From: Flavobacterium ovatum
Lineage (GTDB): Bacteria; Bacteroidota; Bacteroidia; Flavobacteriales; Flavobacteriaceae
Assembly (NCBI RefSeq): GCF_040703125.1
Contig: NZ_CP160035.1
Span: forward strand, 2,321,001 to 2,385,000
Reading direction: 5' to 3'
Length of the DNA stretch: 64,000 nt
Made by a program: the position numbers and the translations under genes. Shown piece after piece: positions 29,261-39,615 of this stretch. Under the pieces are notes generated by a model, which saw only the letters and a list, made by a program, of their open reading frames with translations, ran no database searches and had not been told where the DNA came from. Position 1 is the stretch's first letter, and every line of letters starts with the position of its first letter.

Positions 29261-30070
29261 ATGGGATTGTTGAAACGAAATCCTTTTGGACATATATTGA
29301 TTGTGAAAAAATGGATAATCCGATTTTTTGGGGGTTTAACACACCGACGTTATAGAGGATTCAATGAATTGCAAATTGAAGGTTCTGAAATTATTAAGAA
29401 TTTGCCTGACACTAATGTACTTTTTATATCCAATCACCAAACCTATTTTGCTGACGTTGTGGCGATGTTCCATGTGTTTAACGCTAGTTTAAGTGGGAGA
29501 ACGGATAGTATTAAAAACGTTTGTTACATGTGGCAACCTAAACTCAATATCTATTATGTGGCTGCCAAAGAAACTATGCAAGCGGGATTATTACCAAGAA
29601 TTATGGCTTATGCGGGAGCGATATCTGTAGAACGTACTTGGCGAGCCAAAGGTGTGGATGTAACAGAGAAAAAGGAAATCAATCCTAATGATACTGAGAA
29701 TATAAAAATAGCACTTCAAGACGGCTGGGTGATTACGTTTCCACAAGGAACTACCAAGTCTTTTAAACCTGTGCGGAAAGGAACGGCTCATATTATCAAA
29801 GAACACCGACCGATTGTGGTTCCAATCGTAATTGATGGTTTCCGACGTTCTTTTGATAAAAAAGGATTGCGTGTCAAGAAAAAAGGAATTTTACAGTCCT
29901 TTATCATTAAAGAACCCCTAGAAATCGATTACGAAAATGAAACCATAGAGGATATTGTGGCAAAAGTCGAATATGCTATTGAGCAACATCCGTCATTTTT
30001 GAACGTTATTTCAATTGAAGATCTCGAAGAGCAAGAAAGATTGAATGACTTGAGGAAATGGGAAGTCTAG
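29261..30070 (+). CDS. PlsC-type 1-acyl-glycerol-3-phosphate acyltransferase
   Basis: A 269-residue lysophospholipid acyltransferase-family protein. Motif I appears as SNHQTYFAD, with five residues between His and Asp where the usual motif has four. The FPEGTR-type motif is FPQGTTKS (about 166-173) and VPIVIDGF corresponds to motif IV. It would acylate lysophosphatidate or a related lipid (for example an ornithine or glycine lipid precursor) at the inner membrane; the exact substrate is uncertain. Confidence 0.8.
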   Translation: MGLLKRNPFGHILIVKKWIIRFFGGLTHRRYRGFNELQIEGSEIIKNLPDTNVLFISNHQTYFADVVAMFHVFNASLSGRTDSIKNVCYMWQPKLNIYYVAAKETMQAGLLPRIMAYAGAISVERTWRAKGVDVTEKKEINPNDTENIKIALQDGWVITFPQGTTKSFKPVRKGTAHIIKEHRPIVVPIVIDGFRRSFDKKGLRVKKKGILQSFIIKEPLEIDYENETIEDIVAKVEYAIEQHPSFLNVISIEDLEEQERLNDLRKWEV

Positions 30071-30151
30071 TTAATAGTGGTCAGTCGCAGTTTTTAGTTT
30101 TCATTCATTTTGGGTTAATCAAAAATAGTTAATCGTATATCAATAAAAAAA

Positions 30152-31456
30152 ATGAATATACCCCATTCAACTTTACCACGTATTATTATCATAGGCGGAG
30201 GCTTTGCTGGAATTGCATTGGCGAAGGCACTCAAGAAACAGGCAATTCAAGTTGTGCTTATCGATAAAAATAATTACCATACTTTTCAGCCATTGTTGTA
30301 CCAAGTGGCGACTGGAGGACTGGAAGATGGTTCGATTGCTTATCCACTTCGGAAAGTGATTCAGGAATATGACAATTTCTATTTTAGATTAACAAATGTT
30401 CAGGAAATAGACACAAAGAGCCAAAAAATAATTACCGAAATAGGGGAGTTGACTTATGATTATTTGGTGATGGCAACGGGAGCCAAAACGAATTATTTTG
30501 GTAATAAAGAAATCGAACGAAACAGTATGGCGATGAAAAGCATTCCGCAAGCGCTGAATATTCGTAGTTTGATTTTGGAAAACTTTGAGCAAGCGGTCTT
30601 GACCAGTGATGTAGTAGAAAGAAATAGCCTCATCAATTTTGTGCTTGTAGGTGGTGGTCCTACGGGAGTAGAATTAGCAGGAGCCTTGGCCGAAATGAAA
30701 AAAGCTATCCTCCAAAAAGATTATCCAGACTTAGATATTACCAAAATGCAGATCAACCTCATTCAAAGTGGGGATCGTATTTTAAATACTATGAGCGAAA
30801 AATCATCTCTGGCTGCCGAAAAGTTTTTGAGAAGTCTAGAGGTTACTATCTGGAAAAATGTACGTGTGAAAAACTACAATGGCCACACCGTAACGACTAA
30901 TACCGATTTGAGTTTTGAGTCGGCAACGGTGATTTGGACAGCAGGAGTTCAAGGTGCTTTAGTTCAAGGACTGCAGGCGGATTCGTTAATCGAAAAAGTA
31001 GAACGCGTTCGTGTGAATGGGTTTAACCAAATCAAAGGTTACACCAATCTTTTTGCCATAGGAGACGTAGCTTGTATGGAAACCTCTGATTTTCCACAAG
31101 GGCATCCTATGATGGCGCAACCCGCTTTACAACAGGGAAAAGTCTTGGGTGAAAATTTAGTACGATTGATTACTAACAAACCCATGGAAGCTTTTGAATA
31201 CTGCGATAAAGGCTCGATGGCAACGATAGGCAGAAACAAAGCCGTAGTCGATTTGCCAAGATTTCATTTTGACGGTGTTTTTGCGTGGTTTGTTTGGATG
31301 TTTGTCCATCTTTTTTCGTTGATAGGATTCAAGAATAAGGCCGTAGTTTTCTTGAGTTGGGTGTACAACTACATCCGTTTTGATAGAGAAAGCCGCTTAA
31401 TTATTCGACCTTATAAAAAGAGAAGTTTTGTAACGTTTACGAGCGATGAACTGTAG
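30152..31456 (+). CDS. ndh: Type II NADH:quinone oxidoreductase
   Basis: A 434-residue flavoprotein with two Rossmann folds: FAD motif IIIGGGFAGIALAKAL (12-27) and NADH motif FVLVGGGPTGVELAGAL (about 163-179). YHTFQPLLYQVATGGL and TNLFAIGDVA are also NDH-2 features. The C-terminus is aromatic/hydrophobic (FAWFVWMFVHLFSLIGF), which fits peripheral membrane attachment. It oxidises NADH and reduces menaquinone without proton pumping. Confidence 0.88.
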   Translation: MNIPHSTLPRIIIIGGGFAGIALAKALKKQAIQVVLIDKNNYHTFQPLLYQVATGGLEDGSIAYPLRKVIQEYDNFYFRLTNVQEIDTKSQKIITEIGELTYDYLVMATGAKTNYFGNKEIERNSMAMKSIPQALNIRSLILENFEQAVLTSDVVERNSLINFVLVGGGPTGVELAGALAEMKKAILQKDYPDLDITKMQINLIQSGDRILNTMSEKSSLAAEKFLRSLEVTIWKNVRVKNYNGHTVTTNTDLSFESATVIWTAGVQGALVQGLQADSLIEKVERVRVNGFNQIKGYTNLFAIGDVACMETSDFPQGHPMMAQPALQQGKVLGENLVRLITNKPMEAFEYCDKGSMATIGRNKAVVDLPRFHFDGVFAWFVWMFVHLFSLIGFKNKAVVFLSWVYNYIRFDRESRLIIRPYKKRSFVTFTSDEL

Positions 31457-31537
31457 GGAGATATGAATTATGAAGTAGTAGGTCATAATTTTGAAGTATT
31501 ACTAAATATACGATATGCCTTGTTAACCAAAAAAAAC

Positions 31538-32605
31538 TTAGGAACTTAGCAACTCTTTTTTTTCATAATTAATCAATAAATTCAAGAACTTACTATAACT
31601 ATCCATTCCATCCGTTTGCTGATTAGCTTTCAAGAATTGATCATAAAACGCATGAAAAGCGTTGTCAATAGGGCTTTGATAACGCATCCAGAAATCTTCA
31701 CTTTCTTGATAGTTTTTTAGGACTCCAGGATGAATGGTTTTGAGTAAAGCTTTGTATGTATTTTTATCACGCATTTGCCAATTTCCCAAACAATAGCGTA
31801 AAGCAAAACTATAACCTGAATATTGAAAATAGAGATTCGGGTTCTTTACCGTTGCTAGAAACCCAATAAAATTACATTCACTTTCACTACCATACCCCAG
31901 TTGATGAGCCATTTCGTGTGCTGTTACAATAGGAAAATTGTACATGGGCATCAAATCATTGACTTGTGCTTCATTAGTAAAGGGATTGAGATACCCGCTA
32001 AAGCCCATATAAGTCAAAGGCAAGCTAATTAATGACTTTTTTGTGCTTCTATTTTTGTAGAAAAAAAAGGAATGTTCTTGAGCTAAATTTTCATAACCAT
32101 TCAGATTCATGTTAAAAACAGTTTCTTGCGAATAAGGAAAAACTACTTTTAGACCGTCATTTGTGGTGATTTGATGCTGAATAGTATTGGTTTTTACTAT
32201 CAGTTTTTTGGTAAAATCCAGTAAATCTGTATCGGAATAGTCACGGTTGATATTCATTTTTTCAAACAATGGTTCGCGGTAATAATTGAATCCCCACAAC
32301 AAATGAAATACAAAATACAAAACCGAAAGAAAACTAATAACCGTCAATAGATTATTTTCCCAATGTAGTTTCCACTTTTTTCTTTGTTTCCAAAGCCATT
32401 TGATGATGAAAAAAATTAAAATTCCGTACAAACAATCGCCTACTGAAAACGGGAAGAATCCAAAGGTAATTCTGGATATTTTTGAAATAATGAGGTATAA
32501 ACCATTACTGTAATAACTTTCAACCCAGTCGGGGAAATAAGCTATTACTTTTAAAAAAAGGATTTGAACTAGGAGAAAAAGAGGAAGTATATATTTTGAT
32601 TTCAC
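31538..32605 (-). CDS. DUF3810 membrane protein with HExxH zinc motif
   Basis: A 355-residue protein: three N-terminal transmembrane helices (to about residue 110) and a soluble C-terminal domain with HEMAHQLGYGSESECNFIGFL, a metalloprotease-type HExxH motif with a downstream Glu. DUF3810 is common in Bacteroidota and its function is unknown; a membrane-bound zinc peptidase is plausible. Translation appears to start at GTG (32603-32605). Confidence 0.8.
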   Translation of the reverse strand: MKSKYILPLFLLVQILFLKVIAYFPDWVESYYSNGLYLIISKISRITFGFFPFSVGDCLYGILIFFIIKWLWKQRKKWKLHWENNLLTVISFLSVLYFVFHLLWGFNYYREPLFEKMNINRDYSDTDLLDFTKKLIVKTNTIQHQITTNDGLKVVFPYSQETVFNMNLNGYENLAQEHSFFFYKNRSTKKSLISLPLTYMGFSGYLNPFTNEAQVNDLMPMYNFPIVTAHEMAHQLGYGSESECNFIGFLATVKNPNLYFQYSGYSFALRYCLGNWQMRDKNTYKALLKTIHPGVLKNYQESEDFWMRYQSPIDNAFHAFYDQFLKANQQTDGMDSYSKFLNLLINYEKKELLSS

Positions 32606-33001
32606 GAAGCGAAATTTTATTTGCTAATGGTAAAGATAGTTTGTTTTTGTTCAAACATATAAATTTTGGCTTCGCAGATTTGTACTGATTTTTTAAATCA
32701 TAGACGAAATATAAGAATATATAAGTTTTGATATATCAAAGTACAATATAGGTCTAATCTAATTTTTGTCACATTGAGCGCAGTCAAGATGTAATAGCGT
32801 TTCTCGACGGCGCTCAAATTGACAATTGTACTATTTTATAAACATTATTGGTGTTATTGCGCGGAGGTTTGTAAAATGAAAATACAGAGTTGGGCTAAGA
32901 TTTAGAAAGAAACACTACAAAGTTTATCATTTCTTAGAAATTTCACATTCCAATTTTACTGTTTTGGAGGTGTTTTAGCGGGGCACTCTAGTTGGTTTTG
33001 G
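32606..33001. repeat. Gene-free region with a hairpin-forming dispersed repeat
   Basis: Arms 32768-32789 and 32802-32823 are imperfect inverted repeats (18 of 22 match) around CATTGAGCGC and GCGCTCAA, a palindrome type seen often in Bacteroidota intergenic DNA. No ORF is supported. It lies between two minus-strand genes. Confidence 0.6.
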
Positions 33002-34267
33002 CTATCTTTTATGAATCCATTCTACGGTAAAGCAAAATGCAATGAGGACTGATGAAATAATTACGCCAAGGATATTGGAAATTAATTGTTGCTGAATTAA
33101 CGTTATTAACGCAAAGACGCACAAGATGAATCCAACCAAAGGAATTATTTTATTACCCTTTACAGCAGTCGAAAGTTTATAACCTACTAGATTAACCATA
33201 CTGAAAATTAATAAAAAACCTACGCTTCCTGCCGTAGATATACTTTCTAAATCTAGTGTGTTGACCAAGATTAAAGTAGCAATTGCCATTATCATCAAAC
33301 CTATGGGTTGGTTCCAAAGTTTAGAAAGGAAATGATGTGATAGTTCATCATCTTCGGCAATTTCATAGCTTACTCTGCTTCCTCCTAAAAGTGATGCGTT
33401 AATCGCTGAGAAGGTAGATATTAAAGCGGCTACTGTTATAATAGAAAAGCCAATTTGCCCCAGCATAGGTTTAGCGGCTTCTGCTAAAACATAATCTTCG
33501 GCGGTAGCGATTTTTTCAAAGGGAAGCGATCCAACGGTTACAATAGCAATGATTATGTAAAGTAGAATTACAAAAATCACTGAAAAATAATAGGCTCTGG
33601 AAATATTTTTTTCAGGTTTTATAATGTCTGGAGCAGCATTTGCAATTAATTCGAATCCTTCATAAGCGACAAAAATAACCATCCCGCCAGCAAATAATTT
33701 CGCGGGAGATTCCCAATGGGTGATGGCTAGTTGTGCAATATTTGGATTTTCATTTAAACCATAAATGCCAATACCAATAAATCCAATAAGAATAATCAAT
33801 TTGATGATAACGGCATAAGATTCTATTTTTCCTATAACCGCAATGCTGTAATAGTTGATGGCTGTAGCTATAATAATAATCGCACTGGCGTAAATATGAA
33901 AATCAATATTTTTGTTAGCAGTAATTTCAAATAAATTCGGAGCATAAGAGCCAAATGCAGAAGCATACAAGGAAAGCATTATGATATAGCTCACCCAAAG
34001 TAAATTATTGACACCGCCACTAAAAACGGAAATACCAAATCCTTGATTGATGAATTTAACAGTTCCTCCTCTGTTAGGATAGGTTTTGGACAAATTAACG
34101 TAGCTGTACGAAGTGATTAAAGCTACAGTTCCAGCTAATAAAAATGCGACTGGTGTACCTCCTTGCGCCAAGGAAACAGCTAGTCCAAGGACTGCAAAAA
34201 TCCCACCACCAACCATACCACCTATTCCGATGGAAATGGCCTCTTTTAACCCGATTTTTTTATTCAT
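33002..34267 (-). CDS. APC-superfamily amino acid permease
   Basis: A 421-residue inner-membrane transporter with about 12 helices. The N-terminal GIGGMVGGGIFAVLGLA is the APC substrate-binding signature of helix 1, and FVAYEGFELIANAAPDI the conserved helix-6 segment. It probably imports an amino acid. A TTG-type start nine codons upstream is open, but the ATG at 34265-34267 gives the normal N-terminus (MNKKIGLKEAI). Confidence 0.85.
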   Translation of the reverse strand: MNKKIGLKEAISIGIGGMVGGGIFAVLGLAVSLAQGGTPVAFLLAGTVALITSYSYVNLSKTYPNRGGTVKFINQGFGISVFSGGVNNLLWVSYIIMLSLYASAFGSYAPNLFEITANKNIDFHIYASAIIIIATAINYYSIAVIGKIESYAVIIKLIILIGFIGIGIYGLNENPNIAQLAITHWESPAKLFAGGMVIFVAYEGFELIANAAPDIIKPEKNISRAYYFSVIFVILLYIIIAIVTVGSLPFEKIATAEDYVLAEAAKPMLGQIGFSIITVAALISTFSAINASLLGGSRVSYEIAEDDELSHHFLSKLWNQPIGLMIMAIATLILVNTLDLESISTAGSVGFLLIFSMVNLVGYKLSTAVKGNKIIPLVGFILCVFALITLIQQQLISNILGVIISSVLIAFCFTVEWIHKR

Positions 34268-34689
34268 GTAATCCTTTTTTTCTAGTAGAACCAATAGAAA
34301 AACACAAGTTACTGCTTCTTTTTAAACTGAACGGTATAAAATATAAAGTTTTTGGTTTTGGTGGAAAATCACTAAGTAAATATGTGGATAAGCTAAGTAT
34401 TGTAGAAAAAACGCTGTAAATTATGTCATTGCAACGAATGAACTAATCACGGCTATAAATCACGTACCTTTTACTTATTGATGTGAGTACATAGCTTCAA
34501 TATTTATCATCAAAGTTTGTATAAAACCGCTATTAAAAGTTGAAAAGTACTATCGGTAGAACATGTTGCTTCCTTCTTAATTATCTGAAAGCTCTAATAA
34601 ACCTTGTTGAATTATATGAAAAATAAGCATATAATTTATTTATAACTTTTTTTCAGAATAACTGTTCAACTTACATATTTAGCGAGGTA
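34268..34689. other. Gene-free spacer
   Basis: AT-rich DNA between two minus-strand genes. A weak copy of the CATTGCnACGAAnGAA repeat (34427-34450) is the only recognisable element; no terminator, ORF or RNA gene was found. Confidence 0.35.
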
Positions 34690-36216
34690 CTACCTTTTAA
34701 ATTTAATAAAACCACCACAATTCCCTTGTCTTTCGATAGATTGTATAACAATCAACGTTGCTATAGTTAGCATGTTTAAAAATTCGTAATAAGAAGTATT
34801 AGTTTGATGTATTTTGCCTACTTTTTCTATTTCTTTTTCCCATTCCAAAAGTTGTTCTTTAGCATTTAGCAAATCAGTTTCGTATCTGACGATTCCAGCA
34901 TTTTGTCTCATCAAATGTTGAAGTTTAACTTTTAATGTTGTCAAATATTCAGAATCAATTTCAGATTTTTCTATTTCTTCTACTTTTGGAATTTCAAATA
35001 GGGATTTTTTTATTTCTAAATTTGGATTGGTTAAAAATTCATATATTTTATTTGAATAAACCAAAGCTTCCAATAAAGAATTTGAAGCCAGTCTATTAGC
35101 ACCATGTAAACCTGTTCGCGAACATTCGCCACAAGCAAATAAATTTTCTACGGATGTTTTTCCAGACTGATCTACGGCAATTCCCCCACAAATATAATGT
35201 TGCGCAGGGACTACAGGAATCCAATCTTTGGCAATATCCACACCTACATTTTTACAACGCTCATAAATCATTGGGAAATGATTGATGAAAGCCTCCATGT
35301 TCAAATGAGTGCAATCAAGGTAAACACAATCATCTTTTGTTTTGGATAATTCTTTTTCGATGCTTTGAGATACAATATCTCTAGAAGCAAGATCGCCTCT
35401 AGCATCGTAATCCAGCATAAAAAAATGTCCGTTTTTGGTCCGTAAATGTGCTCCAAAACCGCGAACTGCTTCAGATATCAAAAAGGATGGGCCTACTGAT
35501 TTATCATATAATGAAGTAGGGTGGAATTGTATAAATTCCATGTCTTTAATTTCTGCGTGAGCACGGTAAGCCATGGCGATTCCGTCTCCAGTAGCAATAA
35601 TTGGATTGGTGGTGTGTCCATATAAATGACCAATTCCTCCTGTTGCTAAAATAGTAAAATCAGCTGTGAAGGTAATAGTTTCTTTATTTAATTGATTTAA
35701 AACATAAGCCCCCAAACAACGGTTGTTATCTGTTATTAAATCAATAGAAAAGTGGTGCGCTAGTACGTCAATATTTTTTTTAAGTTGCACCTGACTCAAT
35801 ATGGCACGTTCAATTTCCTTTCCTGTTTGGTCTTTATGGTGTACAACTCTGTTTTCAGAATGGCCTCCTTCTTTTCCTAAATCTAATGTACCTTCATTGT
35901 TTTTGTCAAATTTGGTACCCCATTCAATGAGTTCTTTAAGGCATTTAGGGCCTTCGTTAATGACCATTTCTACTACAGCGGGGTCGCATAAACCGTCCCC
36001 ACAAATAATAGTATCTTCAATATGTTTTTTATAAGAATCTCCAATTTGGTCCGTTACTATTGCAATACCACCTTGTGCATACTTAGTATTAGATTCGTCT
36101 GCAGTAGATTTAGTAACTATAGTGACCGTTTTCTCAGGAAATTGGTTGGCTATTTTTAAAGCTAAGGTTAGACCTGCAACTCCAGATCCTATAATTAGGT
36201 AATTAGTTTTGATCAT
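34690..36216 (-). CDS. nadB: L-aspartate oxidase
   Basis: A 508-residue FAD enzyme oxidising L-aspartate to iminoaspartate for NAD synthesis. It has the FAD motif IIGSGVAGLTLALKIA (8-23), the active-site stretch GGHSENRVVHHKDQTG, and HPTSLY/ISEAVRGFGAHL typical of NadB within the fumarate reductase family. The C-terminal helical domain (LMRQNAGIVR) is present. Its start overlaps the nadA stop (TAATG), so the two are translationally coupled. Confidence 0.95.
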   Translation of the reverse strand: MIKTNYLIIGSGVAGLTLALKIANQFPEKTVTIVTKSTADESNTKYAQGGIAIVTDQIGDSYKKHIEDTIICGDGLCDPAVVEMVINEGPKCLKELIEWGTKFDKNNEGTLDLGKEGGHSENRVVHHKDQTGKEIERAILSQVQLKKNIDVLAHHFSIDLITDNNRCLGAYVLNQLNKETITFTADFTILATGGIGHLYGHTTNPIIATGDGIAMAYRAHAEIKDMEFIQFHPTSLYDKSVGPSFLISEAVRGFGAHLRTKNGHFFMLDYDARGDLASRDIVSQSIEKELSKTKDDCVYLDCTHLNMEAFINHFPMIYERCKNVGVDIAKDWIPVVPAQHYICGGIAVDQSGKTSVENLFACGECSRTGLHGANRLASNSLLEALVYSNKIYEFLTNPNLEIKKSLFEIPKVEEIEKSEIDSEYLTTLKVKLQHLMRQNAGIVRYETDLLNAKEQLLEWEKEIEKVGKIHQTNTSYYEFLNMLTIATLIVIQSIERQGNCGGFIKFKR

Positions 36217-37145
36217 TATTTTGATAATTCCAGCATTCGTTCAATAGGAATCAACGCTTTTTTGATAATGTCTTCAGGAACCGTAACTTCTGGAGATTCA
36301 TTTAATAAGCAATTGTATAATTTTTGTAAGGTATTCATTTTCATGTAACCGCATTCACTACAAGCACAAGTATTGTCTTCTTTTGCTGGGGCAGGAATTA
36401 AAATTTTATTAGGAACTTCTTGTTGCATTTTGTGCAAAATTCCAGCTTCAGTAGCGACAATATATTTATGGTTAGGATCTGTTTTTACAAAATCAATCAT
36501 ACCGGCTGTAGAACCAATGTATTTTGCCGTTTGTAAAATATGTGTTTCCGATTCTGGGTGTGCTATAATCTTTGCATCTGGGTGTTCTTTATAAAGATCA
36601 AGTAGTTTTTCTAACGAAAAAGCTTCGTGAACCACACAGGAACCGTCCCAAAGTAACATCTCACGCCCCGTAACTTCCATTACATATTTTCCTAAATTTT
36701 TATCTGGTGCAAAAATAATAGGTTTGTCTTTTGGAATTGAATTTACAATTTTTACTGCATTAGATGATGTTACTACAATATCCGTCAAGGCTTTTACTTC
36801 GGCAGAACAGTTTACATAAGTAATAACGATATGATCAGGATGTGCATCAGTAAATTTTTTGAATAAATCTGGTGGGCAGGAATCAGCAAGAGAGCAACCT
36901 GCATTGGCATCTGGTAAAATAACTTTCTTAGATGGGTTTAAAATCTTAGCAGTTTCGGCCATAAAATGTACTCCTGCAAAAAGGATGATATCAGCATCTG
37001 CCTTCACGGCTTCTTGTGATAGCCCTAAACTATCACCTACATAATCGGCTACATCTTGAATATCGGATTCTTGATAATAATGGGCCAAAATAACCGCATT
37101 TTTCTCTTTTTTCAAGGCCAATATTTTTTCTTTAAGATCTTTCAT
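36216..37145 (-). CDS. nadA: Quinolinate synthase
   Basis: A 309-residue [4Fe-4S] enzyme condensing iminoaspartate with dihydroxyacetone phosphate to quinolinate. The three cluster cysteines are visible in [23 protein letters not shown] and [12 protein letters not shown]. The triplicated alpha/beta fold motifs ([26 protein letters not shown]) are present. It forms an operon with nadB; no nadC is present in the window. An Rrf2-type regulator lies just upstream on the same strand. Confidence 0.95.
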   Translation of the reverse strand: MKDLKEKILALKKEKNAVILAHYYQESDIQDVADYVGDSLGLSQEAVKADADIILFAGVHFMAETAKILNPSKKVILPDANAGCSLADSCPPDLFKKFTDAHPDHIVITYVNCSAEVKALTDIVVTSSNAVKIVNSIPKDKPIIFAPDKNLGKYVMEVTGREMLLWDGSCVVHEAFSLEKLLDLYKEHPDAKIIAHPESETHILQTAKYIGSTAGMIDFVKTDPNHKYIVATEAGILHKMQQEVPNKILIPAPAKEDNTCACSECGYMKMNTLQKLYNCLLNESPEVTVPEDIIKKALIPIERMLELSK

Positions 37146-37286
37146 TCCTAATAAATTTGATTTTTTAGTTTAACTATGAATTTGTTGTAAATACATACGT
37201 ATTTTCAACGATTATTGAATTACAAAATGTATTTATAAAAACTATTTTGTTGGATTTTTTTCATTTCTAGATTTGTAAAAACAAAA

Positions 37287-37721
37287 TTAATACCTTAAAA
37301 AGGTATCTCCTGATTTAATTCCTAGAGCCAATTCTTCAAGATTTGTATTCTCTAACATGAAACTTAATTCGTTTCTAATGATTTTGAATTTATCATGAAC
37401 CGGACATGGATGTGTCTCGGAACAGTGACTGAGTCCCAATCCGCAACCTGTAAAGATACTATCTCCTTCTAAAGCCGTTACAATATGTGATAATTTGATA
37501 TCTTTCATTTTCTCCTTTTCAATTTCAAAACCACCACCAACACCTTTTATAGAATCAATAATTTTGTCTTTAGATAAAATCTGAAGGATTTTAGCAGTAA
37601 AGGCTTCTGGAGAATCAATTTTTTTGGCAATGTCCTTCAATCCAACTCTTTTATTTTGATAAGATTCTGAAGCTATAAAAATGGTGGCTCGAATGCCATA
37701 TTCACAGGTTTTTGAAAACAT
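37287..37721 (-). CDS. Rrf2 family regulator, NsrR/IscR-like
   Basis: A 144-residue winged-helix regulator. The N-terminal HTH (MFSKTCEYGIRATIFIAS, VGLKDIAKKIDSPEAFTAKILQILSK split across helices) is followed by a cluster-binding loop with C93, C100, C106 and H109 (C-x6-C-x5-C). That pattern fits a [2Fe-2S] or [4Fe-4S] sensor of NO or iron-sulfur status. It lies between nadA and genes for a haem-oxidase-like membrane protein and hemerythrin, and near ric, consistent with an NsrR role. Confidence 0.8.
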   Translation of the reverse strand: MFSKTCEYGIRATIFIASESYQNKRVGLKDIAKKIDSPEAFTAKILQILSKDKIIDSIKGVGGGFEIEKEKMKDIKLSHIVTALEGDSIFTGCGLGLSHCSETHPCPVHDKFKIIRNELSFMLENTNLEELALGIKSGDTFLRY

Positions 37722-37765
37722 AATTTGTTTTTGTCAAAATTACGAAATAAGTTTTATTTTAGGTG

Positions 37766-39001
37766 TTAAATTGGATTGTTTTGGGTAGTAACTTGTTTTC
37801 TTTTTACATGACTTAGTAAATCTCCAGTAATCAGCAAAAGTCCAATGGCTAAAAGAACACTACCTACAAACAAACTTAGATAATAGTGAGGAAGCATTCC
37901 CGTTTCAAAGAATAAGCATAAACCTTGTAGAAATAAAAGCATTTCGGTAGCTACAAAACCGGTTAGAAAGACTTGGATTCCCCATTTTTGAATAACATTT
38001 TGAACATTTATAAAATTATTTTTCAATGCAAATCCAAATAAAAAACCAGTGATAATACCAAGCATGGTTAAATGAATGTATCCAATTACAAAATTCCTGA
38101 TTTGATGCGACATTTGAGCTAATTCGGGAAATAATACAATCAATTGAATTCCGATTTTTAGTATTAAAGAAAGTAATGCAAAACCATAAACTATTTTTTC
38201 TAAAGAAGATAAAGTACCAAAAAAGACTTGTAATTGTGATCTAGCGTTTTGAATAAAAAGTACAGCAGCAACCAATTGTAGCACCACACCAACTACATTT
38301 ATCCAATAAAAAACAGGATTGGTAAGAAACCAACTTACCGGCAAGGCCAAAGTCATGATCGTTGCAATAACGAATAAGCTGTAAAACAAACGGAATTTCT
38401 TCTCGTCAATTTTTAACTGAATTTGTTTAAAAAACAAAGCTAAAACCGCAAACAGAAACCAACCATTAAATTGAAAATGTAGAAAATACTGAATACATAT
38501 TTGATAAAAAGCACTTGATTTCCCTAGTAATCCAACTGCTGGTCCCAAACACCAAACACCGAAAGTAGAAAAAACCATAAAAAGTAAAGCGGTGCGCAAC
38601 ATTCTTTTTTCGGGGAAAGTAGTGGGTTTTGCGTCTTTCCAAATGAGTCGAGCAAAATAATAACTGCAAAAAATATGAAGGGTAGAAAATAGGATAGAAA
38701 CAAAAGCATAACCTTGAGCAGGGAAATCCAGCATCATGCCAATGACGGCGACTTCGGTAATCCAAAATAAGCGATTGTAAATTCGTTTTTGTTGTGCTTC
38801 TTTTGGAATAAAATTATAAACGATTAAACAATACAACATCATATAAACCCAGCCCAACATGGCTACGTGAGAATGACCATGCATTAAAAACTGAAAATTC
38901 ACGCCTTCGATTGGGGAAACATACATCCAACGAAGGAGCAGTCCCATTAACGAGGCAATAAAAAAATTTACAAAACAAATTACTATCCAATGTTTTTTCA
39001 T
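37766..39001 (-). CDS. Polytopic haem-copper-oxidase-like membrane protein
   Basis: A 411-residue protein with about 12 transmembrane helices and conserved-looking membrane histidines: H41, H43 and H45 in HGHSHVAMLGW, H175 in YFLHFQFNGW, H299 and H310 in YIHLTMLG. The pattern recalls NorB/cbb3 subunit I-like proteins, but the full set of ligands for a catalytic haem-copper centre was not established. Its place between an Rrf2 regulator and hemerythrin suggests a role in NO handling. The ATG at 39001 is preferred over a TTG two codons upstream. Confidence 0.65.
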   Translation of the reverse strand: MKKHWIVICFVNFFIASLMGLLLRWMYVSPIEGVNFQFLMHGHSHVAMLGWVYMMLYCLIVYNFIPKEAQQKRIYNRLFWITEVAVIGMMLDFPAQGYAFVSILFSTLHIFCSYYFARLIWKDAKPTTFPEKRMLRTALLFMVFSTFGVWCLGPAVGLLGKSSAFYQICIQYFLHFQFNGWFLFAVLALFFKQIQLKIDEKKFRLFYSLFVIATIMTLALPVSWFLTNPVFYWINVVGVVLQLVAAVLFIQNARSQLQVFFGTLSSLEKIVYGFALLSLILKIGIQLIVLFPELAQMSHQIRNFVIGYIHLTMLGIITGFLFGFALKNNFINVQNVIQKWGIQVFLTGFVATEMLLFLQGLCLFFETGMLPHYYLSLFVGSVLLAIGLLLITGDLLSHVKRKQVTTQNNPI

Positions 39002-39108
39002 AATCAATCTCTAATACGAACCGTAACTTTTTGCTGAATTTTAAAAATATAACCATTGATAAATTATGGGTATAAAGCCTTAACTTATTATTGGTTCAAA
39101 ATATAATT

Positions 39109-39573
39109 TTAAAGCCAAAATGTATTATCATCTTTTTCAACAAAAGCTTCTTCTGTATGGATTTCTTTAATTTTAGCTAATTGATCCGCGGTGGCTACTT
39201 TTTGAATTTCAGCAAATAATACGCGCTCTTCAAAACGAATGTGTGCTTCCAATTCTTTATCAATTAGACTAAGATTTTCTTTTAAATCGGTAGTAGCGTT
39301 GAATAAATCTTTGAGACGACTATGTTCTGACAACGCTTGTTCAATCAATGGATTATCATTGCCTAAAATCGTAAAAATATATTTTTCTTCTAATTCAAAA
39401 TGAGGTTTTAGATGATTTTCAAAAAACCAATCAGTGTATTCTTTAATGCATTCTAGAGGAACTTCCTTTTTTATTCCAGTGCGTATTTTCCAGCATAGCA
39501 ATAATCCTTGATGATGGTCGTGACTTACAGGTTGTAATTCAGGGGCTCTTTTTAATGGTTTAGTATCGCTCAT
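39109..39573 (-). CDS. Hemerythrin-domain protein
   Basis: A 154-residue four-helix protein with diiron ligands spaced as in HHE domains: SHDHHQGLLLCWK (helix A), HLKPHFELEEKYIF (helix B), LSEHSRLKDLF (helix C) and EAHIRFEERVLF (helix D). It would bind oxygen or NO, or store iron. It is between the oxidase-like protein and NrdG on the same strand, within the anaerobic/NO-stress block. Confidence 0.85.
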   Translation of the reverse strand: MSDTKPLKRAPELQPVSHDHHQGLLLCWKIRTGIKKEVPLECIKEYTDWFFENHLKPHFELEEKYIFTILGNDNPLIEQALSEHSRLKDLFNATTDLKENLSLIDKELEAHIRFEERVLFAEIQKVATADQLAKIKEIHTEEAFVEKDDNTFWL

Positions 39574-39615
39574 GAGCTATTTTTAAATTAATGGTTTATA
39601 AATAAAATAGAATAA

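Noticed and set aside
37222..37250. ACAAAAT...ATTTTGT inverted repeat upstream of nadA as an operator or riboswitch
   Set aside because: The stem is seven A/T-rich pairs only, has no further conserved structure, and could arise by chance in this spacer.
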